From Pseudoips prasinana (taxonomy: Eukaryota > Arthropoda > Insecta > Lepidoptera > Nolidae): a stretch of DNA of 64,000 bases. The stretch lies in NCBI GenBank assembly GCA_951640165.1, contig OX621256.1:9362001-9426000 (forward strand), given 5' to 3'. Below the pieces are notes generated by a model, which was not told the DNA's origin, searched no databases, and was given only the letters and a program-made list of their open reading frames with translations. Of the stretch, positions 28,892 to 41,258 are shown piece after piece. A program made the translations under genes and the position numbers. Position 1 is the stretch's first letter; each line of letters opens with the position of its first letter.

Positions 28892-30999
28892 ATGGAAAAC
28901 ATAATTACAAACTTAGATTTGTTTGTTATTCGAAACTACCAGGATACTACTTCCTTCGATCACGAAATATTGTCCGATTCACTTTCTATTCGACTGGGCT
29001 CTAGCCTTTCTGATGAAGATAGTGTTACTGTGAAAGAATTTTGTCGAAGACTTACACGTGCAGTTCATAAGAGATGGTTACGATCCCACCGCAAAAGTGA
29101 AGTTTTTAAACGTGGTTACTCTAATTGGCTTCAGGCAAATATTGTCTGGCCAAGCTGCGTGCAAATCTATTTACTTATTTAAGAACCAAGGGAAAATATG
29201 ATTGCTTAACTTGGACCATCTACGACAAAGATGACATCGACTTTAACAATGACGGCAAAAAGACCCAGAAAAACCTTTTGAAGATCTAGGTAACAAGCAG
29301 AAAAAGAGACAATCTGGCAAACATATAAGTGAAGATCCTATTGAATTAGCATACTCGGCATCAGTGCTTTTGAAACAGGATGGTCGTGATGATATTGCAA
29401 ATGTTATTGAATATAAGTTGAAACATCCAAAAGCAGCGGCAAAAATTAAGGCAGTTATTAAAAAACCATCTTCTTCAGCCATATTTTCACCAGAGAAAGC
29501 ACTAGGTTTGATACTTTCATTAAAATTATCAAATTGGCAATACATCACTTTGCGGGAAACAACAATTCGAGAAGATTTAAAGGATAAATATCCGTCTTAC
29601 TACCGAATACAGAAAGCTAAGCTGCAGTGCTACCCTCCGAAGACATTTGTGATTGTAACGGATTCCTTAGCGAAGCATCACAAGCATTATTAGATTTAAC
29701 GGTGAACAGAACTATTAGTATTGATGTCATACAAGGGAAACCATTGATATTAACATCTTAGTGGGGATTTGACGGTGCATCCAACCAAAGTAGATATAAA
29801 CAAAAATGACAAGTTAGCAAGATGATGAAAGCATATTTATGACCTCTTTGGTTCCGCTCAACTAGACAGCTGAAGAAGATACCATATGGACGAATTCGTA
29901 ACCCTGTTCATCTACGTACTGTCGACCAGTGCAGTTCAGTTTTATGAAGGAAAACAAAGAAGAACGAATGAAAAAAACTAGAATGGATGATGAAATCAAA
30001 GTTTTGGTGCCTTTAAAATACCAAGGAAATGAAGTTAGTAATAAATAGATGATGACAATGACTGACGGAAAAAATTGTACGTATCTTTCTGATGCCAAAT
30101 CAAATGCAGCCTGCTACTGTCCTTGACCAAACCTACGGAAATGAATAACTTAAATGCTGTTACGTCGAAAATCATTTCTCTTGTTATCTAGTAGTTTGGG
30201 CATTAATGTGATGGAATGTCTTCTACACATTGCTATCTACTATCGTCTTGATTTCAAGAAGAAGTCTGCGAGAGGAGAAAATTATCAAGACTTATTAAAG
30301 AGAAGAAAGAAACTTTGTTGAGTTCAAAAAATTGAGTTCATCTTTAAATTCAAGATAAATTTAAAGATGAACTCAATCTTTTGATGGACATCGTTAAGCA
30401 AGGAGCAGGCACTAATAACGACATACAGCGCGAAGGTTTTTCGAATTTCCTGACAAAACTGCAGTGATTACCGGATTCGATGAAGACCTGATCCGGAGGT
30501 TTGCTGTAATTCTGCAGGCAATCACATCTGGAGAGGAGATAGATGTGTCTAATTTTAAAGAATATACGAAAATAACCGCGGAAAAATATTTAGAACTTTT
30601 TAATTGGTACTTCCTACATATCGTCGACCGTTCACAAGTTACTTATCCACGGAGCGGACATGATAGCAGAAAATGCTATTGTGCCAATTGGGGCTCTTTC
30701 AGAAGAACCTTCAGAGGCCCGAAACAAAGATTTTAGGAGGTTTAGAGAACACCATTCGAGGAAGAAGAACAGGCAAGCATCTAACGAGGATGTCCTCAAT
30801 ATGCTTCTCCTCTCTTCTGATCCTCTTATTACTTCGAAAAGACCGAAACTGGATGTCCATAACAGCCAACTATACTTCGAAGAAACTCTTAGACTTACTT
30901 AATCTTCAGGATTAAGACCCTTCTATATAGTTCTTAGATGTAATGGCCACCGTAGAGCCTGATTCTGAAGTGGAATCTGATGGTGATGAAGGTGCTTAA
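28892..30999 (+). pseudogene. Transib (RAG1-like) transposase relic
   Basis: Starts MENIITNLDLFVIRNYQDTT and ends ...SEVESDGDEGA, in at least six fragments separated by frameshifts and stops. Recognisable parts: WGFDGASNQSRYKQ near 29765, holding the first catalytic Asp in this family; HKRWLRSHRKSEVF near 29080; and near 30690-30840 the most conserved block, GALSEEPSEARNKDFRRFRE followed by HHSRKKNRQASNEDVL and SSDPLI. RAG1 has SEGNESGNKLFRRFRK at its catalytic Glu, so the relationship is visible directly. Inactive. A 20-bp snap-back insertion at 30331-30377 is one of the breaks. Confidence 0.88.
30331..30377. repeat. 20-bp hairpin inside the Transib pseudogene
   Basis: ATTGAGTTCATCTTTAAATT, 7-nt loop, exact reverse complement. 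The right half is the coding copy (KFKDELN); the left half looks like a template-switched inverted insertion. Confidence 0.85.
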
Positions 31000-32254
31000 A
31001 TTATTTAACTTTTATTATTATTTATACGTATAAGTAGATCTGTAAATATCATGTTTACTATTTGTTGCAATTATAAGTTAATTCATTTGTCGTAATTTAT
31101 AATTTCGATAATTTTGTCCTTTAGTGTAAATAATGTAAACTTGATTCCATTCACACATAATATTGCATGCTATTATACTTGTGAAGTGCAATAAAATAAT
31201 GAGTTTTGAGTATAACTGTTTCGTATTACCCTCATTAAGGTGCACTAATTATTATGACATGACTTTGAGTTTGCCTTTCACTGAATAATCAATTACAGAG
31301 GTTTGCAGCTAATAAGATATCCAATGTGACCTTAATGGGCTCTTGAATATTAGGTAAGTGCCTACCTAAGTCATTAGATATTTTAGGATATCTAAGACTA
31401 TTTTGGCCTATATTGTATATAATATGGTTAACGATATTTGGTTTACACATGCTAGAAGCTTCTAACTATAAATAAATGGGTTATAAACGTAAAAAATATT
31501 TTGATCATTTTGACGATTTAAAAAAAATCGCAAGTGGTTCCGCTATATGAAGTATGTCAAAAAATCATAAATAAATAGAAATATAATAGTATGAAAGGAT
31601 GTAACAGCCAACATTGTGGTTTCAGAGATATACTCATTTTTCATGTTTTTGCCATACAAATTTTTCTTAAAAAAATTATAACTTTTAATTTTCTACATCC
31701 CCTTGTTTCGGGTCCCCTATTGATTTGGGAGCATAGTTTTGATCAATTGAATCTATTTTCAGGCAAAAAAGTGACCATTCATAATTCAAGTTTCTATGTC
31801 TTTGAAACCCGATTTTCAGCCCACCGTGCTTCGAGACTTTAGCTTTGTCAGTGCTTGTCACGGGAACTCTCAAGTGCGCTACGTGGGTACTGTAACAAAG
31901 AGCTAGTCACCGGCAAAGATATTATAATATAACAAGATTGAGCACTGGGGGAACAAAAACGGCCCGAGCAAGAAGTCGCTGTACTGGATGGCATCTCCTT
32001 CTAATAGAGCATTGATTTTCAAACTAGGGGGCGCGCCCCACTAGGGAGGCGCGAAGACATGTACAGGGGGGCGCGGGCGCGGGCGGTGGCGGTTATCACT
32101 CCGGTCGCCCGCGCATACCTACCGCACGCACCTCACTCCCCGCGTCGCACGCGCCAAGCGAACACGTGAACTTTTGTTGCAAAAACAAACAAGCGACCTG
32201 CTATTATTGTGTATTAGAGTAGTGACAGTGAACGGTTATTTCTGTTGTTTCGCC

Positions 32255-32906
32255 ATGAGTTCGGCGAAAAAACGCAAATATAATGATGATTATATTAAAT
32301 ACGGTTTTGTTTTTATAAATAAAAGTGGTATCGACCAGCCGCAGTGTGTCATTTGTTATGAAGTATTGAGCAATGATGCCATGAGACCATCCCGTCTGGA
32401 ACGACATCTGTCAACAAAACACAGTGCTTTAAAAGACAAACCGAAGGAGTTCTTTTCTTCAAAATCTGCAAGTTTGAAGCGCATGAAATTGGATAGTACT
32501 GGATCCTTCGCTCAGTCATCTGAGAAAGTGCTCGAAGCTTCATATGAATTGTCACTACTCATTGCAAAAGCCAAAAAAAGCCATACTATCGGTGAAACTC
32601 TCGTTAAACCCTGCTTATTGAAAGCAGCTGATATCGTTCTTGGACCAGAAAGTAAACAAAAATTTTCACAAATACCTCTTTCTGATAACAGTGTGAAACG
32701 TCGCATTGATGATATGGCTGAAGATATAAAAAATCAGGTAGTGGAAGCCGTGAGAGAATCAAGTTTTTTTGCAATACAGTTGGATGAGAGCACGGATGTT
32801 GCGCAATGTTGTCAACTGCTAGTTTTTGTTCGATACATACAAAACGAAACAATCAAAGATGAGTTGCTGTTTTCAACAGAGTTAACGACAACTTCGAAAG
32901 CAATTG

Positions 32907-32937
<31 letters not shown>

Positions 32938-34199
32938 TTATTAAATTCACTTAAGGTTTACAGTTTCTCTTATGTATATATAAACATGAATCTAAGAAAT
33001 GAAGTTTTACATACTTAATAAGAGGTTGTCGTTGACGGCTGTACTAGTGTAAACTGTGTTACATAATGACAGCAGTCTCTGAATTCTTTGATAAACATGA
33101 ACTGTCATGGAAAACGTTGATAGGTGTATGCACAGACGGCGCTCCGGCAATGCTTGGATCTCGTTCAGGATTCATACAGTTGGTCAAAGAAAAAAATCCC
33201 AACGTAATTACAATTCACTGTTTTATACACCGTCAAGCCTTGGCAGCTAAAACACTTTCAAATGAACTTTATGAAGTCTTAAAATTATGCATTAAAATTG
33301 TAAATTATGTTAAAAAGAGTGCATTAAACACGCGGCTTTTTACGGCTCTCTGTGAAGATTTGGGCACAGAACACAAGACATTGTTATTTCATACAGAAGT
33401 GCGCTGGCTCTCAAAAGGAAATATGTTGTCAAGATTATTTGAACTGCGAGATGAAGTAATTCAATTTTTAGAAATTCAAAAACAAAGTGAATTGTTTTTG
33501 GAATTTAAGAAACCATGGGTCCAAGTAATATTTGCTTATCTATCAGATATTTTCGATTCATTGAACACTTTGAATTTGAAATTACAAGGCGGAGATTCGA
33601 ACATAATTTATCATCGGGATGCTATCACGGCATATACTGAGAAGTTGCAACTGTGGAAGCGCAAAATTTTGGCGTCCAACTATTCCTGCTTTCCTAAACT
33701 ATTTGCGATCACAGAAGAAGTGTTCTTTAAGGAGATTTTGGACGAAATTGATACCAAGAATAAAATATCAAACCATTTGCAGCACCTCACTGACGAATTT
33801 AAGCGCTACTTTCCCGACTCGTGCAATAATATTATTTATCGATTAGCGACTGACCCTTTTCACGTCGACATAGACTTGCTGCCGGATACTATACAAGAGC
33901 AAACTTTAGAATTAAAAAATGATTCTGCTGCCCAATATGATTTTGAGAAGATGGAGAAGGCACAATTCTGGGTTAAATATCTCAAAGTTTATCCCAGCAC
34001 AGCAGAGCAAGCACTAAAATTGTTTTTACCTTTTTCAAGCACTTATTTGTGCGAAAAAGCGTTTTCAGCAGTTGTAGCAATAAAAACAAAGTACAGAAGC
34101 AAACTAGATATTGCTAGTGATCTACGTTGTGCACTTTCTTCTATTTCACCCAGAATTGGAAACATTGTCAAAAATATGCAAGCTCATCCGTCACATTGA
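32255..34199 (+). pseudogene. hAT transposase (ZBED/SCAND3-like), split by a small insertion
   Basis: N-terminal part 32255-32910 from MSSAKKRKYNDDYIKYGF: BED zinc finger CVICYEVL..RLERHLSTKH, then AIQLDESTDVAQCCQLLVFV with the first catalytic Asp. C-terminal part 33066-34199: LIGVCTDGAPAMLGSRSGF (second Asp), IHCFIHRQALAAK, FHTEVRWLSKGNMLSRLFEL (RW motif) and the hAT dimerisation region LFLPFSSTYLCEKAFSAVVA. About 154 bp (32912-33065), starting with an ATA microsatellite and probably a truncated retroelement, interrupts the frame. Otherwise there are no stops, so this copy was active fairly recently. About 595 residues without the insert. Confidence 0.92.
32912..33065 (-). mobile_element. 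Small insertion with ATA-repeat end inside the hAT gene
   Basis: Begins with about nine AAT/ATA units, then unique sequence ending GTAAACTGTGTTACATA. The transposase frame resumes directly after. Likely a 5'-truncated retroelement in minus orientation with a microsatellite tail; family unknown. Confidence 0.6.
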
Positions 34200-34420
34200 C
34201 TCTTCATATGTACAAGTGTTTACAAATGTGTAAAAACAGTATTTTTATAGTAAAACGCCTAAAAATATATTTTTGAACTTTATTACTCTTATTTTATTTT
34301 ACAATTGCTCGACGAGCCCACTTGCTGCTACTTGCTGGGACCAAGGGGGGGCGTGGGCATATTAATTATAAGCAGTAGGGAGGCGCGATACTTATAAGTT
34401 TGGGAACCCCTGTAATAGAG

Positions 34421-35500
34421 TGACCATGCGTCGTGGAAATATGCGAATGTTTTTACGCGCCAAATTTAAAATTTTGATTTACGAGAATGAATACACTTAC
34501 TTTTGAAGTATAATCATACTACCTGTGCTTTTAAAGTTACTGTTCGCCCCACAGCATACCTAGGTATACGTATTCGGGATGTTTTCGTTACTTATACTTT
34601 CTTTATTTTTTATGCCTCTCTGCAAGCAGTATAAATTAAATTATACCAAGACTATTTGTAGATTTTTTAAACGTTTCGGAAATTAGTTTAATTAATTATA
34701 GTACAATTCCCGCTTAATGTGAGTGTGAGTAATGGCAGATACGTTGGACAAAGGCAGTAGACTTTCCAAATATTATATATTCGTAATGTATCCAAATAGT
34801 TTTCAACTATATTTTATGTTTTATTAACTTATATTCTTTTTCGCAACTAGTGTTTTGTGTCAGTGCGCTATAGTATTCTAGGATAATTATTGTAATACGT
34901 ATATTCAATATAGATTAGATTGTGAAAATCAGGTACCCTAATAAACTACAGGCCCGATTTTATAAATTATTCCACGGATAGTACTATACTCATTTCCTTA
35001 ATTGAAAATATCTTCTAAATGGCTTAATCTAAACAACTGAGATATCTTTATATCTTTTGTTATTAATAAGAGTGTAGCAATTGTCTATTTCTTACCTATT
35101 TGCTCATAACAAACACTGACACGAGGAAACAGTAGCCTCGTTTTAGTGTTAGATATAGTGAAATAGACAATTATTAGGTAGGAAGAAAATACCTGATATA
35201 CATTACGACAGGTTGGAAAAATCGTTTGTTGTAAGAGGCAACAATCTTGAGTAGGTATGCTTAGTGGCAATAATATTTTGTGTCAACGTGCAAAAACTCT
35301 GAAACAAATGTGAATGTTATTTGTAATAAAACAGTTAATTGCTATATCAGATTATGTTTAATAAATATAAAGTAAACTCTAAACAATTGAGTATATTCTG
35401 AAATCTTCTATTTATAAAAAAAAACCAAACCAAATCTTTTAAATTAAAAAAAATTACGATTTCTTTGACGATAAACATAGATATTGTAATAAAAAAATAA
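34421..35500. other. AT-rich intergenic DNA; possible further THAP-gene exon near 35240
   Basis: No clear gene. On the minus strand, CTCAAG|ATTGTTGCCTCTTAC near 35250 would continue the THAP reading frame as LLPLTTNDFSN, where THAP domains usually have an A-V-P box, and then stop. That is weak evidence. Confidence 0.35.
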
Positions 35501-35509
35501 TAATAGCAC

Positions 35510-35809
35510 CTATATTTAGCCGTTTCTTGAATGCAAAATCTAAAATCTTCTTGTTTAAAATGTAAGCCACAAACTACCGGGTATTTTGTGACTTTACCGG
35601 GAACGATATTCATCCATTTTTGTTTAAATTCCTCGATTTTGGGAAATCTAGAAAAACAATACCAATAAATACGTAACGAATGGTTACCCTATTGCCGAAC
35701 TTAGCCAAAATATAGAAACATTACAAGATAACACTTACTTGTGAAAAGACATACCACTTCCCAGGTGACTCTCGCTTTTACACCCTTTCACGCAACAAGT
35801 TAAAACCAT
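35510..35809 (-). CDS. THAP-domain protein, first two exons
   Basis: Exon 1 35739-35809 (ATG at 35809) reads MVLTCCVKGCKSESHLGSGM then SFHK; donor GTAAGT. Exon 2 35510-35647 (acceptor TTTTTCTAG) reads FPKIEEFKQKWMNIVPGKVT then KYPVVCGLHFKQEDFRFCIQ, ETAKYR; donor GTGCTA. This is a THAP C2CH zinc finger: Cys5, Cys10, Cys50 and His53, with the conserved FHKFP and Trp35. THAP domains bind DNA and occur in transcription factors and in P-element-derived proteins. Downstream exons were not recognised, and the usual AVP box is not clearly present, so the gene may be incomplete or decayed. Confidence 0.75.
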
Positions 35810-36149
35810 TTTTAAACAAATTGGAACTGAGATTGGAACACAATACGATAAATATTTTCAAACTAAACATTCGCCATATTTGTTTACAAATTGAGTGTGC
35901 TAAACGTCATTTCTTATAAAATAAAATAAATAAATAAATAAAAAAGGTTTTTATTCACGTAGACTTTAAAAAAGCGCTTGTAAATAGTCAGAACATGTTT
36001 GTAGTAATACAGTTATTATTTCTAGTTGCATATTACAGATATTTAGGTACACGGAATGTTAAAACATTTATACAATTTATTTTATAATAGTGGTGATAAT
36101 TAGCTAGCTGTATTAAGTTATTGTCTTAGAGTTATTGAACTAAGTTACT

Positions 36150-36374
36150 TGCCCTTTACTGTGAAGGTCTCGTGAGGTTGATGCAATTGGCTTGGTTGGT
36201 TCTGCAACAGAATTCCGGTGAGAAGAATATTCGTTTCCCGCCGATACGGTTAACTGATTCCTGCTGCTGGGTGTTGGTTAGTTTCTGTTTATCAGATGAT
36301 GAGTTGATGTAGCAGCTTGGGTGCTCGATTGTTTAATTTTACTACATTCTTCACACGCCTTGTGTGATGTTCCT
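36150..36374 (-). other. Unidentified exon-like open stretch, one internal stop
   Basis: Minus strand after acceptor TTATTTTCAG: GTSHKACEECSKIKQSSTQA then ATSTHHLINRN and a TAA; the same frame stays open afterwards to about 36150. It could be a terminal exon or a decayed ORF. No family recognised. Confidence 0.3.
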
Positions 36375-36689
36375 GAAAATAATCATTCTTCCGACAATAT
36401 TGTAGTATCTGCACTCGGCCTATGCTGACTAACTCACTTACGAAAAGTTAAAAAATTGTACAGCCCTTTTGGTGTGTCAACGACACAGACGTTAACGTGC
36501 CTATCCAGCAATGAACCAGTCACGTTGCTGGTACTGCCTTCCTTGCTGCTATGGCTAGGACAGTTTTTCGTGGCTCGCAGTGCCGCAGCTGGCAGCAAAC
36601 ATCTTTTTAAAGCTGGTCCACGTCATTCTACGGTACTGAATAACGCTTGATTCAAGACTAAACTGAAAGTAATACACGGAGGTGAAGAT

Positions 36690-38510
36690 TAACAAAGCCC
36701 AAACAACCTTCTGGCAACGTAGGAGATTCATAGGGTAGAAGTGGTGCCTAAAACCATGTATGACCCTATGGCTACATAGTGATAAAACATCCTATGATAA
36801 CCTATGGTGCATTAGTATGGTGGCCCAGAACTCAAACAAGCACTGCAATGTCCAAACTCCAAATTCTATAAAATTAAAAACGATAAGCATGTCTAGCAAC
36901 TGCGAGCAGCATGAGAACGACTTCCAACGCTGTTCTGGAGGCCTTATCATACCTCAGACCGTTGCATCTGGTAGTTTAACGAGAGGCTGCGGCCACAGCC
37001 TCAAGGCTCAGCAAAGCTAGGCTGCGGAAACATTATACAGGAAAAGTCACATGCACCTCATGGATGACAAAGAAGAAGCTCCCCACAATGGGCGTGATGT
37101 GTGACATAATCCCAAATCTTAGGTCTTTGATAAACACAATTAAATTGCAAGAAGAAGACAAGTACAGCTCTGGTATCGACGAAATTCAGATATGTACAGA
37201 TGGATCAAAAACAAATAAAGGCACAGGAGCCGGCATCGTCTTCAATTACCTGAACATCAACATATCGACTACTCAGTTTTCGAAGCGGAATGCGTGGGAA
37301 TAATTAGAGTTGTAACAGTAGTCAAATGTAGACAGGTGTATGGCAAATCCTTACGCATAACCTCAGACAGCGCTTCTGTGCTCCATGCCTTAAAAAACAA
37401 TTACTACAACAGTGTACTCATGAAGTGCCACGAAAATATCCAGCAACAAGGTCACACTATAGTGGATTCGTGGTCACAATTGATCCCTGGTTAATGACAC
37501 TGCGGACCAGCTGGCAAGGAAGGTCTCCGAAACTACCATTATGGGACCAGAACCAAGACTATCCATACAATTTAACCAACTGTAAACATGGCCGCGAGAG
37601 AAAATCACACAGCAAAATGAAAAAGAGTGAATGGATTCAAAATCATGTAAGCAAACAAAAGGAATTCTGTCATTTCTGAACAAACGCCTATCGCGCAGTC
37701 TAGTACACCTGAACAGAAGGGATCTACGCATGGTAATTGGCACAATTACCGGGCACTGCACACTAAACAAACACTCCTTCAGAGTAGCGACAGACAGCCC
37801 CCTGCAGAGGATGCACTGAATTTGAAGAATCACCAGCAAACATACCGCCACAATGCAGTAGCTTTTCCTGCCAACGGGCAAAGTTCCTAAATGATCCGTA
37901 GACACTACATGAAGTACTCAAACCTAACCTTCGAGGCGTCTTATACCTGCGGACAGAACCAAAATGGTTAGAGGAGCCAAACAAGCCCACGCACAATGGC
38001 GCAATCAGTAGGTTAAATGCGAAAAACAAATCAATCAACCAACTAATTTGTGATAGCCCTTGAGCAGTCCCGAAAGATAAATCCACAGTTAATCACAACC
38101 AAATGTGAACCAAAATCAAGGAACACTCCAAACAGCTCATAAAAGGAAGTACAGGTGGAACCAACTACGACTAATAGTAGTAGTACTACCACTATGGTAT
38201 GACACAGAATAGCCAAACTGCGGCTGGCATATCCAGCACCAGGAGACTACAATGAGCTACTCCTAACAAACGTACTGAAGTATGTGCAGACTGCATTCAA
38301 GGCACTAGGGATAGAATAGAAAGTAATGGTTCTTATAAAGATCCTGAAGGGTCGAAATGCTGTACGAAAGTACGCCCCGACAAAGTCAAAAAGTCAAAAA
38401 CATGTAACAGCCACGCCGAAACCCGCCTGACTCAAAGACATCATGAAAGCAGTCCTTTGTAAGTCCGGATCCACAATACACATGTTTGCGGCCGCAATTC
38501 ATGCACGAGC
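36690..38510 (+). pseudogene. RNase-H-bearing LINE relic (R1/LOA/I-like), many breaks
   Basis: In changing frames: the end of reverse transcriptase (TTFWQRRRFIG...WCLKPCM, 36690-37020), then RNase H with IQICTDGSKTNKGTGAGIVF (37190) and LRITSDSASVLHALKNNYYN (37350), then the tail RDLRMVIGTITGHCTLNKHS (37720). At least six frameshifts or stops. The 3' end (38090-38400) is the same as 25385-25870 inverted. Confidence 0.75.
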
Positions 38511-38534
38511 CATACACGTTATCCTTATCCGGGT

Positions 38535-38788
38535 TTAACTCTGAATAATTTGGCTAGCAGAAGGCAACCTCATTGCCTCTATCAGCTCCATTGAATTACG
38601 ATTTAGCTGCTCCCCAAGTAAACGCCATTCACTATCTTCGTCATCGAGGGTGTTTTCACGCTGGTCATCTTCTGGGTTGAATCCCACTTCTGATAACGGA
38701 GAAACGGGGGTATCGTTGTCTTTAGTCATGATGACGTCAGCAACACTGACGTCACTATTATCTGCACGTTGGTTATCCACTGAAGGTT

Positions 38789-38822
<34 letters not shown>

Positions 38823-38890
38823 GACGCGTGCAGTTAGCCTCTCGGCTTTTACTTCTTCACCAGACAGTAGGGGTGAGCGTGGGCTCTAAC
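38535..38890 (-). pseudogene. Possible retroelement ORF1 fragment with poly-lysine slippage tract
   Basis: Minus strand: LLSGEEVKAERLTARVM, then a 26-nt A tract read as Lys, then QPSVDNQRADNSDVSVAD...EAMRLPSASQIIQS. The A tract sits inside the frame. It adjoins the jockey fragment on the same strand. No domain recognised. Confidence 0.35.
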
Positions 38891-38999
38891 CGCCTAGTAA
38901 AATTCAAAACTACAAACTAAGTACCCGCGCCGGAGGGCGCCCCCTGTGGGGCTCGAACCTCGGCTCTGGGCGGATACTGACGTGGAGAGGGCAAGATAT

Positions 39000-39670
39000 C
39001 GTGGTTTTAGGGGATTTTGTGCAACTGTCGCTCTACGTTAATGCGCGACGCGGGCCTCGCTACCGGTTTAGGTCCGGAGCGGGCATTCATCGGATCGAAT
39101 GCAAACTAAGGGTCATGGAGGACGCTGGTGGTCGCGACGCGTTCGCGGTCGTACTCGCGTCCGGCGAGTACGAAATATCGGTTGTGTAGTGTTGCGAGAG
39201 TCTCTAATCGATTTGATGTGGTCAAGGTAAACGGTGGTCTCGTCGTCCGGATCGTCTAGGACGTGCTTCGGACGACGGTGCTTAATTGTGAGTCGGAGGG
39301 GAGTGTAATTGACCGCCTGTACCACCAATTTACTTGGATGGTGAGTGGCAGAGTCAAAATACCTTTTGGACGTTTGCTTCATCCAATGCCTGATGGTAGG
39401 CAATTGGAGATCGGCATGGAGGCTTTTGTTACGGACGAACCATGGTGCGCCCACGGCTCGTCGCATAAACTTGTTCTGGACTACCTGGAGGAGGTGGATG
39501 AGGTGTTCCTTAGCGTGCGCGAAGACCGGGCTCGCATAGGTCATCATGGGTCGAATGCACGTCTTGTAAATTCTCACCTTGTTTTCAAGGGACATTTTAC
39601 TGCGTGCATTCAGGAGGCTGATTTGTACTCGACCCGTCGCCGCGTCGGCCGTATTTATACGAAATGTGCG
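39000..39670 (-). pseudogene. Jockey-clade LINE, C-terminal end of ORF2
   Basis: Minus strand: SLENKVRIYKTCIRPMMTYA, SPVFAHAKEHLIHLLQVVQN, GAPWFVRNKSLHADLQLPTI and RRPKHVLDDPDD are the standard jockey ORF2 tail after reverse transcriptase. The 5' part is missing. Confidence 0.85.
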
Positions 39671-40361
39671 GCGACAAACATGTTACGTATTTTCTTTGTT
39701 CGATGAACGAATGTAAATTAAACTATTGAAATCATCAATTGTACAAATGTTAAGATAGTTTATAAATCGTGAATTGATTTTTAACACTAAATTCATTAAG
39801 TTTAACTAACTATTTAAAAGTAATTTAAACAAAGACTTAAAACTACTCCTATGACGGATTTGTTTTTGGTTAATTAATGTTGTTGCGCCGATATATACAA
39901 TCTCACCAAATACTAATCACATTTTGCAGGTTTAATGTATCATCCATCAATCACATATGTGAATCGTAGAATAATAGCACCATATGTGCACCGTAATTCA
40001 TGACATAAATATTTCCATTTAATTTCATTCGTTTGATGCGGGGCTCTTTTGGTCGGTATGTAATCGAACAACCAAAACATTGCTTCAGTCGCGTGCTCTG
40101 ACGTGTGCTGTGAGCAGTAACTAAACTTACAAAAAACATATATTATATACTGCCGAATATGTTCTTTACAAATAAGTACGATACCATATCGAGCTCCATT
40201 GGTAAATACCCACACATTATTTTATTTATTGATGGTACTAATGATTTGCTAGCAAGACTATTACTTAGCTAACAAAATAACTAGCAAAGAATTTACTTAT
40301 TTATTTTACTTTAATTAAAACGGTAGAATACCAATTATAATATTTAAAAATAATTATTACA

Positions 40362-40560
40362 ATAATGACGACGAATGAGAATGAAGACGCAGCGTGGGCA
40401 GGCCCCCTACAAGATGGACCGACGATATTGTGCGGGCGCTGGAAATCGCTGGATGTGGCTATCCGCATCAAGACCGGCAATTGTGGAGATCTTTGGGGAG
40501 ACTTTTGGACGTCTTCCGACTGATATGTTGATAATGATTACATTAATGATTTTAAATATT
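40362..40560 (+). pseudogene. RTE LINE 3' end, 5' truncated
   Basis: Encodes RGQAPYKMDRR then AGNRWMWLSASRPAIVEIFG, the usual end of lepidopteran RTE ORFs (RPPxRWxDD..RWMxxAxDR..), then GGACGTCTTCCGACTGATAT and ATGATTACATTAATG. Confidence 0.7.
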
Positions 40561-41258
40561 AATATTTAAACATAAACATTGATTTTAAAATACAAATACG
40601 AACATTCTGACTATATATTAAATAGTATTTGTACATTTTAGCCTTGTATCATCCTCCCATCAACCAAAATAAAAATTATTGTCGTAAAATATGGCAATCA
40701 GCAACATCGACAATATTTAAAAAACGATCGATTATAGACTAATCATTAAGATGGCACATCTCTGTTTTTGGCCAACGTTATAAAATTACTGTCATTCAAT
40801 TGTCAATATGACAGCAGAATTTATTAATGGAGCTTGCAAACTCCGATTCAATGTATCCACTCCGAGTTACCAGTTCGTAAAAAATCTAAAGCCTTGTGTC
40901 ATCTAAAACTAGATTTAAAAAATTTATAGTTAACCTGCAGAATCAGTTTAATAGCATTATCTACCATAGCAATAAATATAGTATTAGGACTAAATAAAAG
41001 GAATTAGTTGACATGAAAAAATTATGTTTGATTCAAGTTGTTGACATTTTATATTTATTTATATATAAGTAGTTGTCTATAATATATACGAGAAACATAA
41101 TTTATGATACATATAAAGTACTAGGCACATAATTTAATCTGAAGAATCAATGATAAGTAAGTAAGCTTTGGCCATGTACCTGATTTGCCCCCGATTGGTT
41201 CAGGTCCTCATGGAGTGTACGATAGACAGTGCATCGGTGTATGACTATAACAGTCCTT

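Larger units (their letters stand above)
27011..31833 (+). mobile_element. Transib-family transposon, decayed, with long terminal inverted repeats
   Basis: Element 27016-31828 (4.8 kb). Ends are CACGGTGGGCTGAAAATCGG on both sides, inverted; Transib termini start CACnnTG, akin to the RAG heptamer. Inverted repeats run 27016-27411 (396 bp) and 31332-31828 (497 bp, with an extra insert of about 100 bp). Flanking pentamers CGTCG and CTTCG fit the 5-bp target duplication of Transib with one change. The interrupted repeat X is intact elsewhere (19390-19480), confirming the insertion point. Confidence 0.85.
32002..34420 (+). mobile_element. hAT transposon with perfect 8-bp target duplication
   Basis: Element 32010-34412 (2403 bp). 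Termini CATTGATTTTCAAACTAG and, inverted, CAGGGGTTCCCAAACTT match in part (CANTGNTTNNCAAACT). TAATAGAG at 32002-32009 and 34413-34420 is a perfect 8-bp duplication. GC-rich subterminal AGGGAGGCGCG motifs occur on both sides. Encodes one transposase gene, broken once. Confidence 0.93.

Noticed and set aside
32002..34420. Host gene related to ZBED5/SCAND3
   Set aside because: Terminal repeats and a perfect 8-bp target duplication show a transposon; the frame is also interrupted.
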